Assembly (NCBI GenBank): GCA_003260075.1
Contig: QLIY01000084.1
Location: 44,420-108,419 of the forward strand
DNA: 64,000 nucleotides
Source of the DNA: Phallusia mammillata
Lineage: Eukaryota > Chordata > Ascidiacea > Phlebobranchia > Ascidiidae
Direction: 5' to 3'
Part shown: in pieces, positions 22,157 through 36,100 of the stretch
Numbering within the stretch: the first letter of the stretch is position 1
Layout: every line of letters starts with the position of its first letter
The notes under the pieces: model-generated
The model's input: the letters and a program-made list of their open reading frames with translations, nothing else
Told to the model about the DNA's origin: nothing
Databases searched by the model: none
Program-made: the position numbers and the translations under genes

Positions 22157-25100
22157 ATGTCGGTCCTCTGCAACTGGGATTACGTTTGTGATATCGTCGA
22201 CAACTTTGTGTCCGATGACCAAGCCTCCGCACCGAGTCAGTTTTGGAAGCAAGTTCACGCACACAGCGAAGCACAGCAAATGTAAGTTAACGTTTTGCAA
22301 TTTACAACTATTTCTTATTGCATTCTGTTTTTTGTTTCTGTCCAACAAAAAGTTGCGTTGAAGTGACATATCCGACCTGGTAACGTTCAATGTGTAAAGA
22401 GTTTTAGTCGTTTAAAAATAGTTGTTTCAACCTGAAAATCATTTGTTTAAACCTGAATTCGTTTTGCATGCTTTGCCTGGCAATGCGCCCTGTAAACATC
22501 AGCCTTTGAGTTCCCAAACGCAAAGACGTCTTCCTTTATTGTTTTGCTAATTTGTCTTCCTTAAATATTATGGCATGTCATGCTAGGAAGGAGAAAAACG
22601 GCTCATGTGTTGTCTGTTATTGTGCTTTTAGCTGCTGTTGCTCACTCTGTTCCTGTTGTTGTTTTTCATTGTTGTTGTGACCTAAGATAAACGAAAGCGT
22701 GAATCATACTCAATAACGAAAGTGATTAGGCTTGGGGAAGTGTCTGATGATGGTCCGATAATTTTATAACCAATCCCATCACTGGATTATGCAATAACTA
22801 ACCATCTAGTCTCGATTTAGGTTCTAAATCAATTTTCGTGGTATGAGTATCGTTAGTCGTTGCGAAACATTTTCTTGTGATTACAAACTACTCGGCGCGG
22901 TTTATTTATGCATGGTCTCAATGATGCCTCAAAAAGTAACGTTTTGAACCAAAATATATTTGTTTGCGGAAGTTGCTACTATTTTCAACTAATGCTTGCG
23001 TTTACATTACAGATACGTGCAATGCCTGGTATTCAAATACATCTCCTACACCCTTGGGTTTGGTAAGTCATAAGAATCAGACTTAAATTTACATTTTATA
23101 CCCTATATTCATTTTACTAATCAGTTTCCCGCTGGTTTTAAAGCTTTTAAAACAAAATCAATGAAGCAAGACAAATATAGAGGATGTGGGCATTAAATTG
23201 TGTACTAGTTGGCCAAGGTGTTGCTTGATGCCAGCAATTTTTGCATAAAAGATACGTGTTTTGTTTTTATTAAAGCACATAACCTTGTGGTACAATAGAG
23301 TAAATACCCTGCCATGTCTAATAACATTTACCGTTACTGTATAACGTGATAAACTGTCACCTTGAATTGACCTCTGCCGCGAGTTTGCTGCTGTAGAAGC
23401 GCTTTGCACAGCCGGTTTGCAATTTGCACTCAATTTAAGTTTAAACGTTCGTGAAATGTTCCCAGATCATTCATACAACGCATGTGGCCGTTATCGGCTA
23501 AGGGCCAAAAATATGGATTTACATTTACGCTCAAAGTCCGAATGAATGTACAATCCCCGATGTTTGATTGATTGCTGTGTTTTGCGACACAGAATCTCGG
23601 CCTAGTCGTCACGAGCAGTAGTGATAGTTTGTCATTCATGTCGTGTGACAGTCGTGATTCGTGTTTTATGAATCGGTTTTCATCGCATTTACTTGAACAG
23701 GTGACTCTAAGTCACTTTTAGTATACGATTGCCGTAAATAGTAATATGTACATGTATATACTTACGCTTCTGTTAGGCCAAAACATTAAGACCGAATATG
23801 CTCTTTTGGTGATATTTTGGTATTATATTCAAATATAAGTTAAATATATAATTACAGCATTTTGGAGTTTCATTAATAAGTTTATTTGCATTTGCAACAA
23901 AGGATTCGTTTAGAAACACCTATTGGGACGATTCCTTTGGGCTCAGCTTGGTTTAAAGCAGGGGTCTTCAACTTTTTTGGCTTAATCGCCCCTTTATTAA
24001 GGCACTGTCTCCAAATCACCCCCTTATGAGATTGTTATTTGTATAAAAGTTCGGGGGGGGGGTTTTTTCAACGTTTACATTACAGATACGTTCAATGCCT
24101 GGTATTCAAGTACATCTCCTACACCCTTGGGTTTGGTAAGTCATAAGAATCAGACTTAAATTTACATTTTATACCCTATATTCATTTTACTAATCAGTTT
24201 CCCGCTGGTTTTAAAGCTTTTAAAACAAAATCAATGAAGCAAGACAAATATAGAGGATGTGGGCATTAAATTGTGTACTAGTTGGCCAAGGTGTTGCTTG
24301 ATGCCAGCAATTTTTGCATAAGAGATACGTGTTTTGTTTTTATTAAAGCACATAACCTTGTGGTNAAGCCTCAATCACTTGACCTGTTGGCCAACTATTC
24401 TTTTTTTTCTTTTTTCAATGCAATTCGCTTAAAATGTGCTACGTTATTAAAAATATGTTTCTCCGTAAAACTAATTTTGGAAATGATATTCTATATTTTG
24501 TTGAACATTCAACGCCTTTGCTGGTATTCTTTTCAGTAACCGTTTTTTGGAACTCTAAAATCCTATTAACAGATAGCATACTCTAAGGCTGAGTTTTACC
24601 TTTAGAAGCACCTGCGCATTCGGTCTTCTTTTTAAGAGGGTAGAATCTACTTTTCAAAATACCCGAAATAGAAACACAAATGCTTCCTATTTTTCAACTT
24701 TGTTAGTGTTGTTTGATGCATTGCGTTTTCAACAGGTCACAAGCCGCTGCGCGAGGCAATTCGTATGATTAAGAACGTCTCCACCTTCCCTGGTCAAAAC
24801 GCAACTCGCCAGTCAGTTGATATTACGGCGCAGGGTTCAAGTCCCGGGAAGGCCACAGTGCCACGCCATGCTTCTCTCATGCTGGGAGTTTCACCGCCCA
24901 AGCGCTCCAGGTCGAATACGGTGCCGAACCGGAGGCCCAGTATTGAGTCCAAGGCGTCCGCGGCTGCTGGCCGGTCTTCTGCTGACCACGGATCCCACGA
25001 ACGAATTAAACGCAAACCTAGCGACGTTGTGGACAGCATGTCAAGATCTTTGCTAGAATCAGGTAAGTTATTTTGAAGACGGCGTTAATTAATCAACTAA

Positions 25101-28100
25101 AGCGAATTTCACTTAGTGAACAAACTGTAACGTTTGTTAAAACTAAAATTTTATATATTACTTGCTTTCTGCATATAAACGTGCACTGTGTAGCACACTT
25201 TTAGGTGCAGATAAAATTTAAGGATGAGGAAGAGCAGAAATCATGTAACGAATCTTAGTTTAAAATAAAACTTCCAGAATTTTCACCGAAAATGTTTTGT
25301 AGATAAATTATTCTTTTCAGTGAACAAAACTGCCCCAAAATACCGAATTTATTTTTGTGCTTTGATTGTCTCTTGCAACCATTTGCAGACGAGGATCGTG
25401 TAGTGATAAAGAAGTTGAGGGATATTATGTATACCCTGTCTTTCGTGCTGGAGACTACTGACGTGCGCTCATGGGATTTTAGCAACCTTCGAGAAGTCTT
25501 TCTCATTTGGAACAAAGGTGAATTTTTGAAGCAAATATTATGTTCTAAAGTATACTACGTCCCCTTTGCATTGTAATTGTACTGAAATAAAAATCCTACT
25601 TACTAACAGTTGTAAATTAAAGAATTCACGCGTGTCGCATTTCAACTAAACTTGGAATTTCATCATTTTAATTTTATTTTTTGCGTGAAATGCATGTAAT
25701 ACTATTTGGCAGTGATAAATCATATCAGCTTGTAACAAAAATGCCCTGTTCTAGCTGTAATCAAATGTCTAAAGTCAAAAAATGTGGGTCGTGAATTAAA
25801 AATACAAAAAGAAAAATTTCTTGAAACTACAAATTACAGTGCACATGACCAGGGTTGTGTTCCACCCCCAGTTACTTAAAATAGAAGTGAAAATTTGCAT
25901 TCTGTTTCGAAAGTTTCATGCCTAGTGAGGTGACTCACATTAAATTTAACGCGCTGGGCGTTTTTATTTTGCAGCACGCGGTTGGGAACAAAATCCCACC
26001 AGTTTTGAATCGACGGTGAGTCGTTATATCCGAAGTTTACTTTTTCTTATATTGCTGCACGTTTACATTAGTTTTTTCCCTGAAAGAGTGTTAGAATAAT
26101 TGTTGATGTAAAATAACAAGGACATGTTGCTTGATTGCTAGTTTTGTCCAACAAACACAACGTACTGACCCCACCTTTTTTGGGGGGGGGGTGCATTAGT
26201 TTTTTTTTCCTGAAAGGGTGTTAGAATAATTGTTGATGTAAAATAACAAGGAGATGTTGTTTTATTGCTAGTTTTGTCCAACAAACACAACGTACTGACC
26301 CCACCTTTTTTTTAAAAAAAACAAAACAATAGACTATGTTCGACATCTTGGCTATAGCATAAGAAATTTGAAGTCAATTTTTTTACTTATCGTGGCAATC
26401 TTATCATTTATGGTAATTGAACTGAAAATTAAACATCAAACAAACAAACGTTAAACCGTTATTTCTGTTCAGTAGCAAAAAAATATGATATTTTGACCAC
26501 TCAAGTTATAATTTTTAGACACACAATTTTAAGCAACGTTTGCAAATTATTAAAACTAGGTCATGAAACGTTTGTCGAAACCTCCGGACGAATCAACTGA
26601 CAAAGAAAAGTGGAAACGAACTTTTTCCGATATTCTTTCGATTTACCTCAACTCAACTGGTCAGCAAACAAACGGCAAAACACTCGATGATAAGAAAGGT
26701 ACAAAAACTTACTTTTTATCGATTTATTCCAGTTCGATTTATTTCCACACAACACAATTTGATTTTGTGGACACTTTATCTTTTTGAAATGTGATTTTTA
26801 AAAAAACATGCCAATTTGATTTTTATGTAGTTCTGACTGTATTCAATTGCAACGAAATAACATTAAAATGACAAAAAAAACATTTTGTACGAAGTTTTCC
26901 CACAAAAAATAAAGTTTTTAAAAAAGGATCGTCAAAATTAGAGTATTATTCTAATGAGATAAGTAAATCCAGAAATCTCGTTCTTGCATTTAGTACAGCG
27001 ATACTCTTGTTTTAATTAATATATTGGGGTCAGAGCCCACTCGCTTATAAATACCCATCATCCTTTACTTTTCAAACTCCCCTAGTAACTTACGTCGCCG
27101 TATTACGCGCAACCTCTTTACAGCAATAAAACCTGTCATGGCGTCTCAATCTCACAACAACTCACGTCCTATGACGTCACAATCGGCTTTACAAGGGCTA
27201 CGAGCCAATATACGACGGATGTAGGGCCTTTAGTCGTGCAGGTCGTGTGCAGTTGTTTTGCTGCTTACGCAATCGCGTGTTTCCTTGCGCGTTTAACCAG
27301 GTTGCGGGGCGTGGTTAAAATCTAAACTTTTTCCCGAAAACCGAGTGTGATGTAATATCTGCACACGGCACTTGGTTCTTACGCAAGGTGAAACTTCTGG
27401 AACGCTTTTTAAAAGGGGACTTTTTCAAACCTTAGACCTTTACATTAGACATGTACACACATACTGATACCGTTAACCAACAGTTATTTTTTCCATGTTC
27501 TTTCTGACAGTCATGTAAATAAATCTTTCCTTATCGCATGTTGGCAACGTTCTTGAAACTATATGAAATACCTTTTGTTGGATGGCAAGAAAGCATCATT
27601 TAAAAAACAACATTTTTGTGCATTTGTAGTGGGCGACAGCACGAAATATTGGGCGCTGTATCACGAAATTGACCACAACCATAGGAACGTGGAACTTATC
27701 ATGGACGCGTTGAGCGAAGCTGCTGACAAGGTACGTGGCCAATTCACGATTTAATTAATTTGACACAAAACTTTATCAGTTTATTCATAAGTTTTTTGTA
27801 AGCATCCATAGATTCTATAGTAAATTCAATATGACGGCAGGTGGAAAAGATCTGACGTTTTAGACAAGAATACGGCGATAGCTCGAAAAAAACATGAAAA
27901 ACGTAAAAAAGTGTAATTAATGAGCCTCTCATAATCAAATTTTAGGACGCAACAGCGCATTGGCGCAAGTATAACTTATTTGTCTGTCCCGCTCGCCGTG
28001 TCTGTGCAGCCGCTTAATTAGGATTAAAAAACTTCCAATACGATTTGATTAATCGATTTCTAATCACCTCTACGGGAAGGAAACTTCTGGCATGGTTTCA

Positions 28101-31100
28101 TATAGTTTCGCTACTTCTGTAGTAAACAACAGATCGTTTAAGTCACCTCCCGTATAGCACTAAAATATGTTTCTTTGCAAAGCGTCATTGTAACGTAAAC
28201 TGTCTGCAAAGTGAACATAAGACATATATATATATTTTTTTTGCTTCAGTTCGGGCTAAAAGGTAGGAATTGTACAGATATGCAAATTCCAAAACGTTGG
28301 TTTAATTTTTTGGTTTCTTTGTGTATTGTTGTGCAAGAACGCATGTATTGGTATTTTGCGTTTTCGCATAAAACCACAGTTCGTGTGGCAACACTAGATC
28401 GTGTGAAGTAACTTCCCGTCAAACAAAACAGAGTTTCTTTACTGGTTGTATATCCTTTTTGTGAATCACTGTCTGTCGCCGCCGTTATGTTGACAGGCAA
28501 CACGATCAGGACGACCTAGAATTAGTTCCGTTCATTTTTTTACTCACAACAAGCCACATTGCTACACGCAACGCAAAAACGGAATCTATAGCCTTCAATG
28601 TACACACATAACGAGATGCAATTATGTCATTATTTAAATTCGGTTTAAAGGCTGGCCTTTCTATTTACATGTGTCAATTCAATGCGTTGAACCAAAACTA
28701 TAGGTAGTTGTACCTTTCAGACTATTTATTTATCTAATTTGTATAGCTTTGCAATTAAACACCGCTAATTGTGCGTTTTCCAGGTGTATGAACTTGCTGA
28801 GGAACAGAAGGTTTTGCCTCTACTTCACATCATTTGCGACACAATCATAACGGTAAAGACTTCAGGCAGCTATATATATTTTTCTTATCTCTTAAAACCA
28901 CAGTTGTTTGGACCGGGTGTTTCTGGCAAGTTTCGGCTTGGGTTTTAATGTAACGGTTTAATTCGGTCATGACTTTACACTTGGCGGGGGGGGGGAGAGT
29001 CTTTTCAAGCTAACTTATAACTAGTTTGTGTTCAAACTACACAATTTTTTTTTCCTGTATCCAAATCAGCACATCTTGTAAAAACTATCAACGACCTGCG
29101 ACAGACAGCAATCTGCAATTAAACGTCTGATCCTTACAATGCCAATTAAAACGGGGGGGGGGGGAGAGGCAGCTATATATATTTTCCTTATCTCTTAAAA
29201 CCACAGTTGTTTGGACCGGGCGTTTCTGGCAAGTTCGGGGTTGGGTTTTAATGTAACGGTTTAATTCGGTCATGACTTTACACTTGGCCTTGCTTATTTC
29301 GCAATTTCATCAACTTATGGGTCAAGCTTTGTTTATTTAAACGGGTTCGGCCGGGGTCTTTTCAAGCTAACTTACAACTAGTTTGTGTTCAAACTACACA
29401 ATTTTTTTTCCTGTATCCAAATCAGCACATCTTGTAAAAACAACTATCAACGACCTGCTACGGCCAGCAATCTGCAATTAAACGTCTGATCCTTACAATG
29501 CCAATTAAAACGTTTGCCAAAAAGTTGAAAAGGCAGGTCATATCAGTTTGTCGAAAACAAACAACATTAAGTCAACCGGATTTGACCCATTCAATTGCAG
29601 TTTGTCAGTTGTGCCCTCATTTGACTTCGATTTAGAGTAAATTCGAACTACAGACGCAAAAAATATTGATTTTTTCCTGTTACAGTTGATTTTCAAACTA
29701 AAAGGATTTCAACTTTTGCAGGTTCCATTTGTTCCGCTTGAGTGCCTCGAGAAAGTTTACGCTTCATTGCAGATGTTTTATCTTTGGGCCAAACCGGTTT
29801 CATCAGCTGTGAAGGAAGTTCTCGACTTAATACAAACAGAAATGAAATCGCCAGGTAAAGACGGGGGGGGGGTTCAACCGGATTTGACCCATTCAATTGC
29901 AGTTTGTCAGCTGTGCCCTCACTTGACTTCATTTAAGTATAAATCAGAACTACAGAGACAAACAGTTTTGATTTTTTCCTGTTTTAGTTGGTTTTGAAAT
30001 GAACTGTCTTTTATTCTTTCGCAGGTTCCATTCGTTCCGCTTGAGTGCCTCGAGAAAGTTTACGCATCACTGCAGATGTTTTATCTTTGGGCCAAACCGG
30101 TTTCATCAGCTGTGAAAGAAGTTCTCGACTTAATACAAACAGAAATGAAATCGCCAGGTAAAGACTTGCCATTTTTGCCCATACCTAAGCGTTCACCACT
30201 ACATAAGTTTGATCACAGCTAACAGCTCATATTGGTAAAAAATGTCTTTGTGGTCATCAGTGCAAAATAATAAAATGTTAGAACGTACGAAATGTGTAGG
30301 TTTGTTTATATGTTTATAAGCCCAAGTGGTTGTCAAGCTATATTTTCTACCCCATGTATGGCATTACATTTACACTTTTGCATTATACAACTAACGGGGG
30401 GGGGGTTAAAATGTTAGAACGTACGAAATGTGTAGGTTTATTTATATGTTTATAAGCCCAAGTGGTTGTCAAGCTATATTTTATACCCCATGTATGGCAT
30501 TACATTTACACTTTTGCATTATACAACTAACACCACTGTTATCGCACAGAAAGAACTTACACTATTTTGGCTAAAACAATTTGCCCTTAAATAAATTGCA
30601 CTTTAATTTGATGCTGAATCAACGACAGTGTTTAATGGCCAGGCTAATGGGGAAACGGTCGTCCCAATCTAACAAATTAGTCGCAAATGACAAAACTGTT
30701 TGGCAGCCAATTTCTTCCTAACGCGATTATCCTGCTCATTAAACCGCCTCGCTGGAATAACGGCCAAAACATCGTTCAACAACACTGTTAAACGGTTGTC
30801 TGTTACACCAAGCCTAAATGCATGCACCCGACGTTCATAAGGCCTGTCCTTCCGGGTGAGAGTAAGTAACACGAATTGTTTTGCTGGCTCAACGGCTTGG
30901 CAAAATCCGTAAGCGAACGTGCTGCAGCACCAAATTAGGCCTGATACATTACACACCGACCGTGCTTGAATTCAGTTACTACCGCTTTAGCACACGTAAG
31001 GTGTTTTTTTGGGTGTGAGTTGACATTACTTTACACACATGACTGTCTATTTTAAACTTACTTAAAATGTAACAATACGTGAATCATTTTTCATGTTTGT

Positions 31101-33110
31101 ACACATTGCAGCAGTGGATCTTAATAGTTGTATTATGAATACAGAGGTGTTACGTGATCGCGTTTCCAGTTTTTCAACTTTTATTATGTGTACATTCGCA
31201 GGTTACTTCAGTCGCATGATCTATTGCCAGGAGCAAGATATCCACGATGTGTCACGTGACTCAGACGTCTACACTCCGTAAGTTTATTGGTAAAAACTGA
31301 CATTTGTAAAAATGTAAAACCGGAAAAAAATCCTAGTTTAAAAAATACAAAAAATTGCAAAATTGCTAAACAGGCTGTAAACAAATTTAGTTTAGGCATT
31401 TTCTGATATTTAGTTGAAGAACCAAAACGTATACCCCAGACCGAAAAATGGGCTCAATAAGTTAAACCTGTGGTGGGATATGATCTACCACTTTGTTAAC
31501 AGTATATTTTTTCTCCAGAAGCAGTGCTGTGAATATCCTTATTGACCCTGAATTGGAGCAGACTGACCAACTGACTTCTGTATTTGAACGAATCTCGTCT
31601 CACTATCAGAGGCATTCGAGAAAGCGGAGTTCGAAATATCACCGCGTGTTAATTGAGCACATGTTCCACTCTGTGTTTGGGCCCGAAAGTTGCGATCTCA
31701 AAGCTCTGCAGGCTGCCTTAAAGGTATGTGTGTCCAATACTGTATAAAAGCACGTGATACGATTTGAATACGGCAACATTAATAATATGGAAGTCCTATC
31801 GTGGCAGAAAAACACAGTTAACGTGCTGCAACAAAAAATAAATAAGGAATGTGGATGAACAATATTGTATTGCATTGTGGTTAAGGTATGCGCTTCTGTT
31901 GTTTAACGTTCTGTGCGTCTGTTTTTATCTCTTACTCTGTAGATATGTTTGTTTGCTTTTTGCTGTGCAAATGCCTATATGATGTAGCATCTTTGTTTGT
32001 TATTATTGCCCTGTGGTAGTTTACTAGAAAAACATTTAAATAACCTTTACCGCTCCTTAACGTAACAATTTGCGGTGCCGCTAGTCTCCCCCTCAAATCC
32101 GGCGTTTCCTTTTGGCCACGTGACCGGTGCGTCACAGTGCGCATGTTGTCTGTCCCGGTCGGTTGGGCATTTTGCAATACGAGGAAACCGTAGCAGTCGC
32201 TGTTTTTTGCGTTCACATGGCGTGCGAGTGAAAATGCCAATTCATGTTGTTTATCGACAAAAGGCGCTTTACCGCGAAAATCTGTAAATTGGAGTAAAGG
32301 CGAATTTCGTTTCTTGGCGTGAACCACGTCTCTGGGCCAATGCGTAAACGGGCCAGATAATTGAACATTGTACCATGACACTGATTGATGTTTCAGGCGT
32401 GCCCAGCAGCCAATCTCAGCACAGTATGTACCGAAGCTCTGAATGTCATGGAACAGTCGATCACCATGGAAACGCACATCTCGGCACAGGAGTTCCTACG
32501 TCAGCAGCTGGAAGCTTTGTCCAACAAACTCGTGGAAGAAGCAGGTGAGTCTCAAAGCCTTACACCCGAGATAAAGTTTTGAAAGCCGATTTTGCACACT
32601 GTAGCATTGACTTTTAGTGAAACCGTTAACAATGCAAAATTCAATTTATTTTTTTAGTAAAACATAGGGAAAAACGCATATGTTGTCCGACGTTAACAAA
32701 CAGGAGAGAACGAGAATTAATTTGGCCAAATTGTTAGAACCCAAAGGTTTTTTCAATTTGGCCGAGCAAATTTGCGTTAAATCTCAATATACCGGTAGTG
32801 TTATTTGGCTCTATCGCGCAACAATGAGTTGGCCGACTTGTGTTGTATGTAGACTTTGATAATATTTACAAGCAAGACAACACTTAATTAGATTCGAATT
32901 GTTTTTAGACCCGAAAACGTTTGAAACAAACAACACACAACAAGGTGAAGATGACAGCCGACCTTCGAGTATAGTTCTTGATCAGACGATTCGTTCATCC
33001 CAATCCACTGGCTCACTGCAAGGTTACCAGGGAGGTGCTGTCGTGAACCCACCCCGTAACCGGTCCTACCTGAGTCGGACCACTTCTTGTACGTCGATAA
33101 GAAGCGCCGT

Positions 33111-33199
<89 letters not shown>

Positions 33200-36100
33200 G
33201 CTGCGAGTCTGTCGCGCCAAGCTACGAGCGACACGCGGCAAGCGAAATGCGACACGCCCCGGTGAGACGCTGCAACCAAAAACATTTTTTCCTTGCAGTA
33301 AATTTGTTTTCAATGACATTTCAAGAAACGGTTTTCGACACCAAACTAAATTTGATATGCGTTAGTTTACCTTTAAAGCAAAATTACGTCTACCAAAAAT
33401 ACTAACATAACACTTTTCGGCAATTATATTTACTGTACTTAGTTTTAATAGCAAATTTTCGGGGGGGGGGGGTGTGTACCAAAAAATACTAACATAACAC
33501 TTTAAGAAAAAAAGATTCCGAGCTTTAATGAGAAATTTCGGCAATTATATTTACTGTACTTAGTTTTAATAGCAAATTTTCGGTTTAAATCCATCGAAAC
33601 TCGCCTTCTAGCAAAACAATACAAGGACAATTTTGCAACAGAACCCTTTTGTTTCTGCAGACCACTGTAAAGGCGTATGAAAACAAACAATTGCCGGAAT
33701 TTTTGTACCAAATTGTCCGAACCACTGCCAAAGACTTCCTGGTCGAGAAAAGAAGAAGCGGTAGTTTCACATCGGCCAGAAAGAATTGTATGTTCGCGGA
33801 AATTTACAACTATATTTAGGCGAATTCAGTCCGTAGTTTCGGTCCATGAGTCTTTACAAAACCTAAACAACAAGCTATTTTTAGCATTGCCTTATCGAGG
33901 ACCAACATCTATGTTTAATCAATATTAATAGTTGGCCTACCTTGTCAAGAATTCTCTGTGGTATTTCAATAGTGGATACAAATCTTTTTTTACTTCTAAG
34001 GCTATAAATGCAGATCCCACAGTAAACGAAGCTTGCGATAATACTTTTTTTTCTTAATGCCAAAAAAACTTTATTTTTGTGTCCAAATATCATATTTCGC
34101 TAACCAATTTCACCTTATGATGCAAAATTCTGTGGTTCGCAAACATGTTTTACTTTTTGTACCGATTTGTGAACTAAACGAATATTTTTCTTCGGGCAGA
34201 TTTGCAGCGTCAGAAACACAGAGTGAGCGATCCACGTGACAGCGGGCTGATCGAAGACTACTCGGAGCCGACCGATAATCACGTGAGCAAAAGTCAGCGC
34301 ACGTCACAGATTCTAGCTAATCACGAAGCTTCTCTGAGCGAGACGCAGGGAAACACAAGTGTAAGTCTGTTCACTCAGTGCTTTTAGCAACAAACAGTTT
34401 AACTAGGGATAAACAACAGCTACGAAGAATAGTTTGTTTCAGTGGTCATATTTAAGTTATGTAAGTTGGTGTAAACCTTTACCGTTCCCCTACAAAGCCC
34501 ACATGGAGCAATAAGTTTCAAAAATTTCGGGAACACATTTCGACTAAGACAATTGGACAAGATTTTGGTTCAAAGTACTTTCTTAATTCGCAGTCATTTT
34601 TAAAGCTCCTTGAAGGTACGACATGCTCAACATTAGAATTAAGGCACATAATATTTAGGAGTAATACACGGCGGTCAACACTTTGATCTTTAGTTGGGAT
34701 CTCTCATAATGGCACAAACTCTAGCCTCGACAAGAATTTACAAATGTGTGTTTTGCTTTAGCGAGGCCAGAGTGATAGTTTAAAATGATTGTGTGAAATA
34801 CAGAACGACGGAGGTTCGGATTCGCACGTTGAGAGCGAAACATTCTGGAAGGAATTCCTTGAACGTGGATTCGAAAACGACATCGACAATCTCATCAACG
34901 ACATGACAAGCCTGGACATTCCCACGGAGAAACCCCCTCTCGAGTTCCTTCCCTCGGTAACAGAACCCCCACCCGGAAAACCGGCTCTGGACAACGACGT
35001 AACTGAGGCTCTAGAGACATTGGACATAAGTTTAGAGGACCTCGACACCATTAGCACAACAAACGAGCATGAGGCGCCACCTAGGGAGAGTTCGCCGAAA
35101 CGAAGAAAACGCGACGGTCACAAAAAGTCAAAGAGTCGATTCAAGACGATGCGCATAAAAGGGAAGAAGATAATGCGAGGAGCAGTTAAGAGGTCTTCAT
35201 CAACACGAGTGCTGCCAGGATCCGAAGAGGCTGCCGAGAGAGAATCGCTGAACGGTTCCAACGCTTTGGATGTTTCTGACTCGAAGAGTCCGGATCCAGA
35301 TGCCAAGAGTGAACAGCTGTCGATGAGTAAGTGAATTTTTGAAAGTGGAGTGGTTTTTGCATGGTTTGATTTGTGATGTGAAATGTTGATTTTGGTAGAA
35401 TCCGTAAAACTCGTTTTGTAGAATACCATGATAGACATGGGAATGCTTGGAAAACCAGCTAATCCGGTACAACGCCTGTAATAGGCCTGGCGTACTGTGA
35501 TGATAGATAGTAGATAAAACATAACGTAAACCTATGTTAATCATGACCCGTTCAGGCTAAACATGATAGGTGCAACTTTTAGAACGCCGATTGCAGTGTT
35601 ACTATATAACTGTAATGACTGTCCTCGTTTAAGTTTTTGCCAGAAGTGGGGGTTGATAGTCAGAAAGTTGGTCAAACAACTGAAAGTGTCTTATGCATGA
35701 AAAAGACTGTTCCGGTGGCATGTACTTCATGGCTTGCGTTGGCGTCGTGATGAGGCTGTTTTGTTGAGTGGAACGAAAACATTTCTCGAAACTCTTTTGC
35801 TTTTCACTTTAAGTTTCTTCTTTTCTCGTTTTGTTACAAGATGCTCCATTCGCTTTAAGGCCATCAACATATACTCACTAATTAGTTTTGTAAGCATGTG
35901 GTGTTGTTTCCATTTTTCAGCATGACAAATCATTTCATTTTAGTTGAAACTGTTAGTTTTAGCACAAAGATAGATAAAAAAAAAACAGTATTTGAGTTTA
36001 CGTCATTTGGGTCGACCTGTATACAGCAAGCAAAAAACCTTGGTTTGAAAAAGTTGAAAGTCAGTCTTGGTCTGTAAAAACTTATGATAACATATTTCCG

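Noticed and set aside
29722..30157. Mutually exclusive alternative exons (two intact copies of PI3K-adaptor exon 9)
   Set aside because: Both encode the same peptide, including surrounding intron sequence, and are separated by a G tract like non-coding duplicates elsewhere; an assembly duplicate is simpler.
33087..33365. Open frames with long poly-Gly or poly-Pro runs
   Set aside because: Produced by the pure G tract and its complement; no independent coding evidence.
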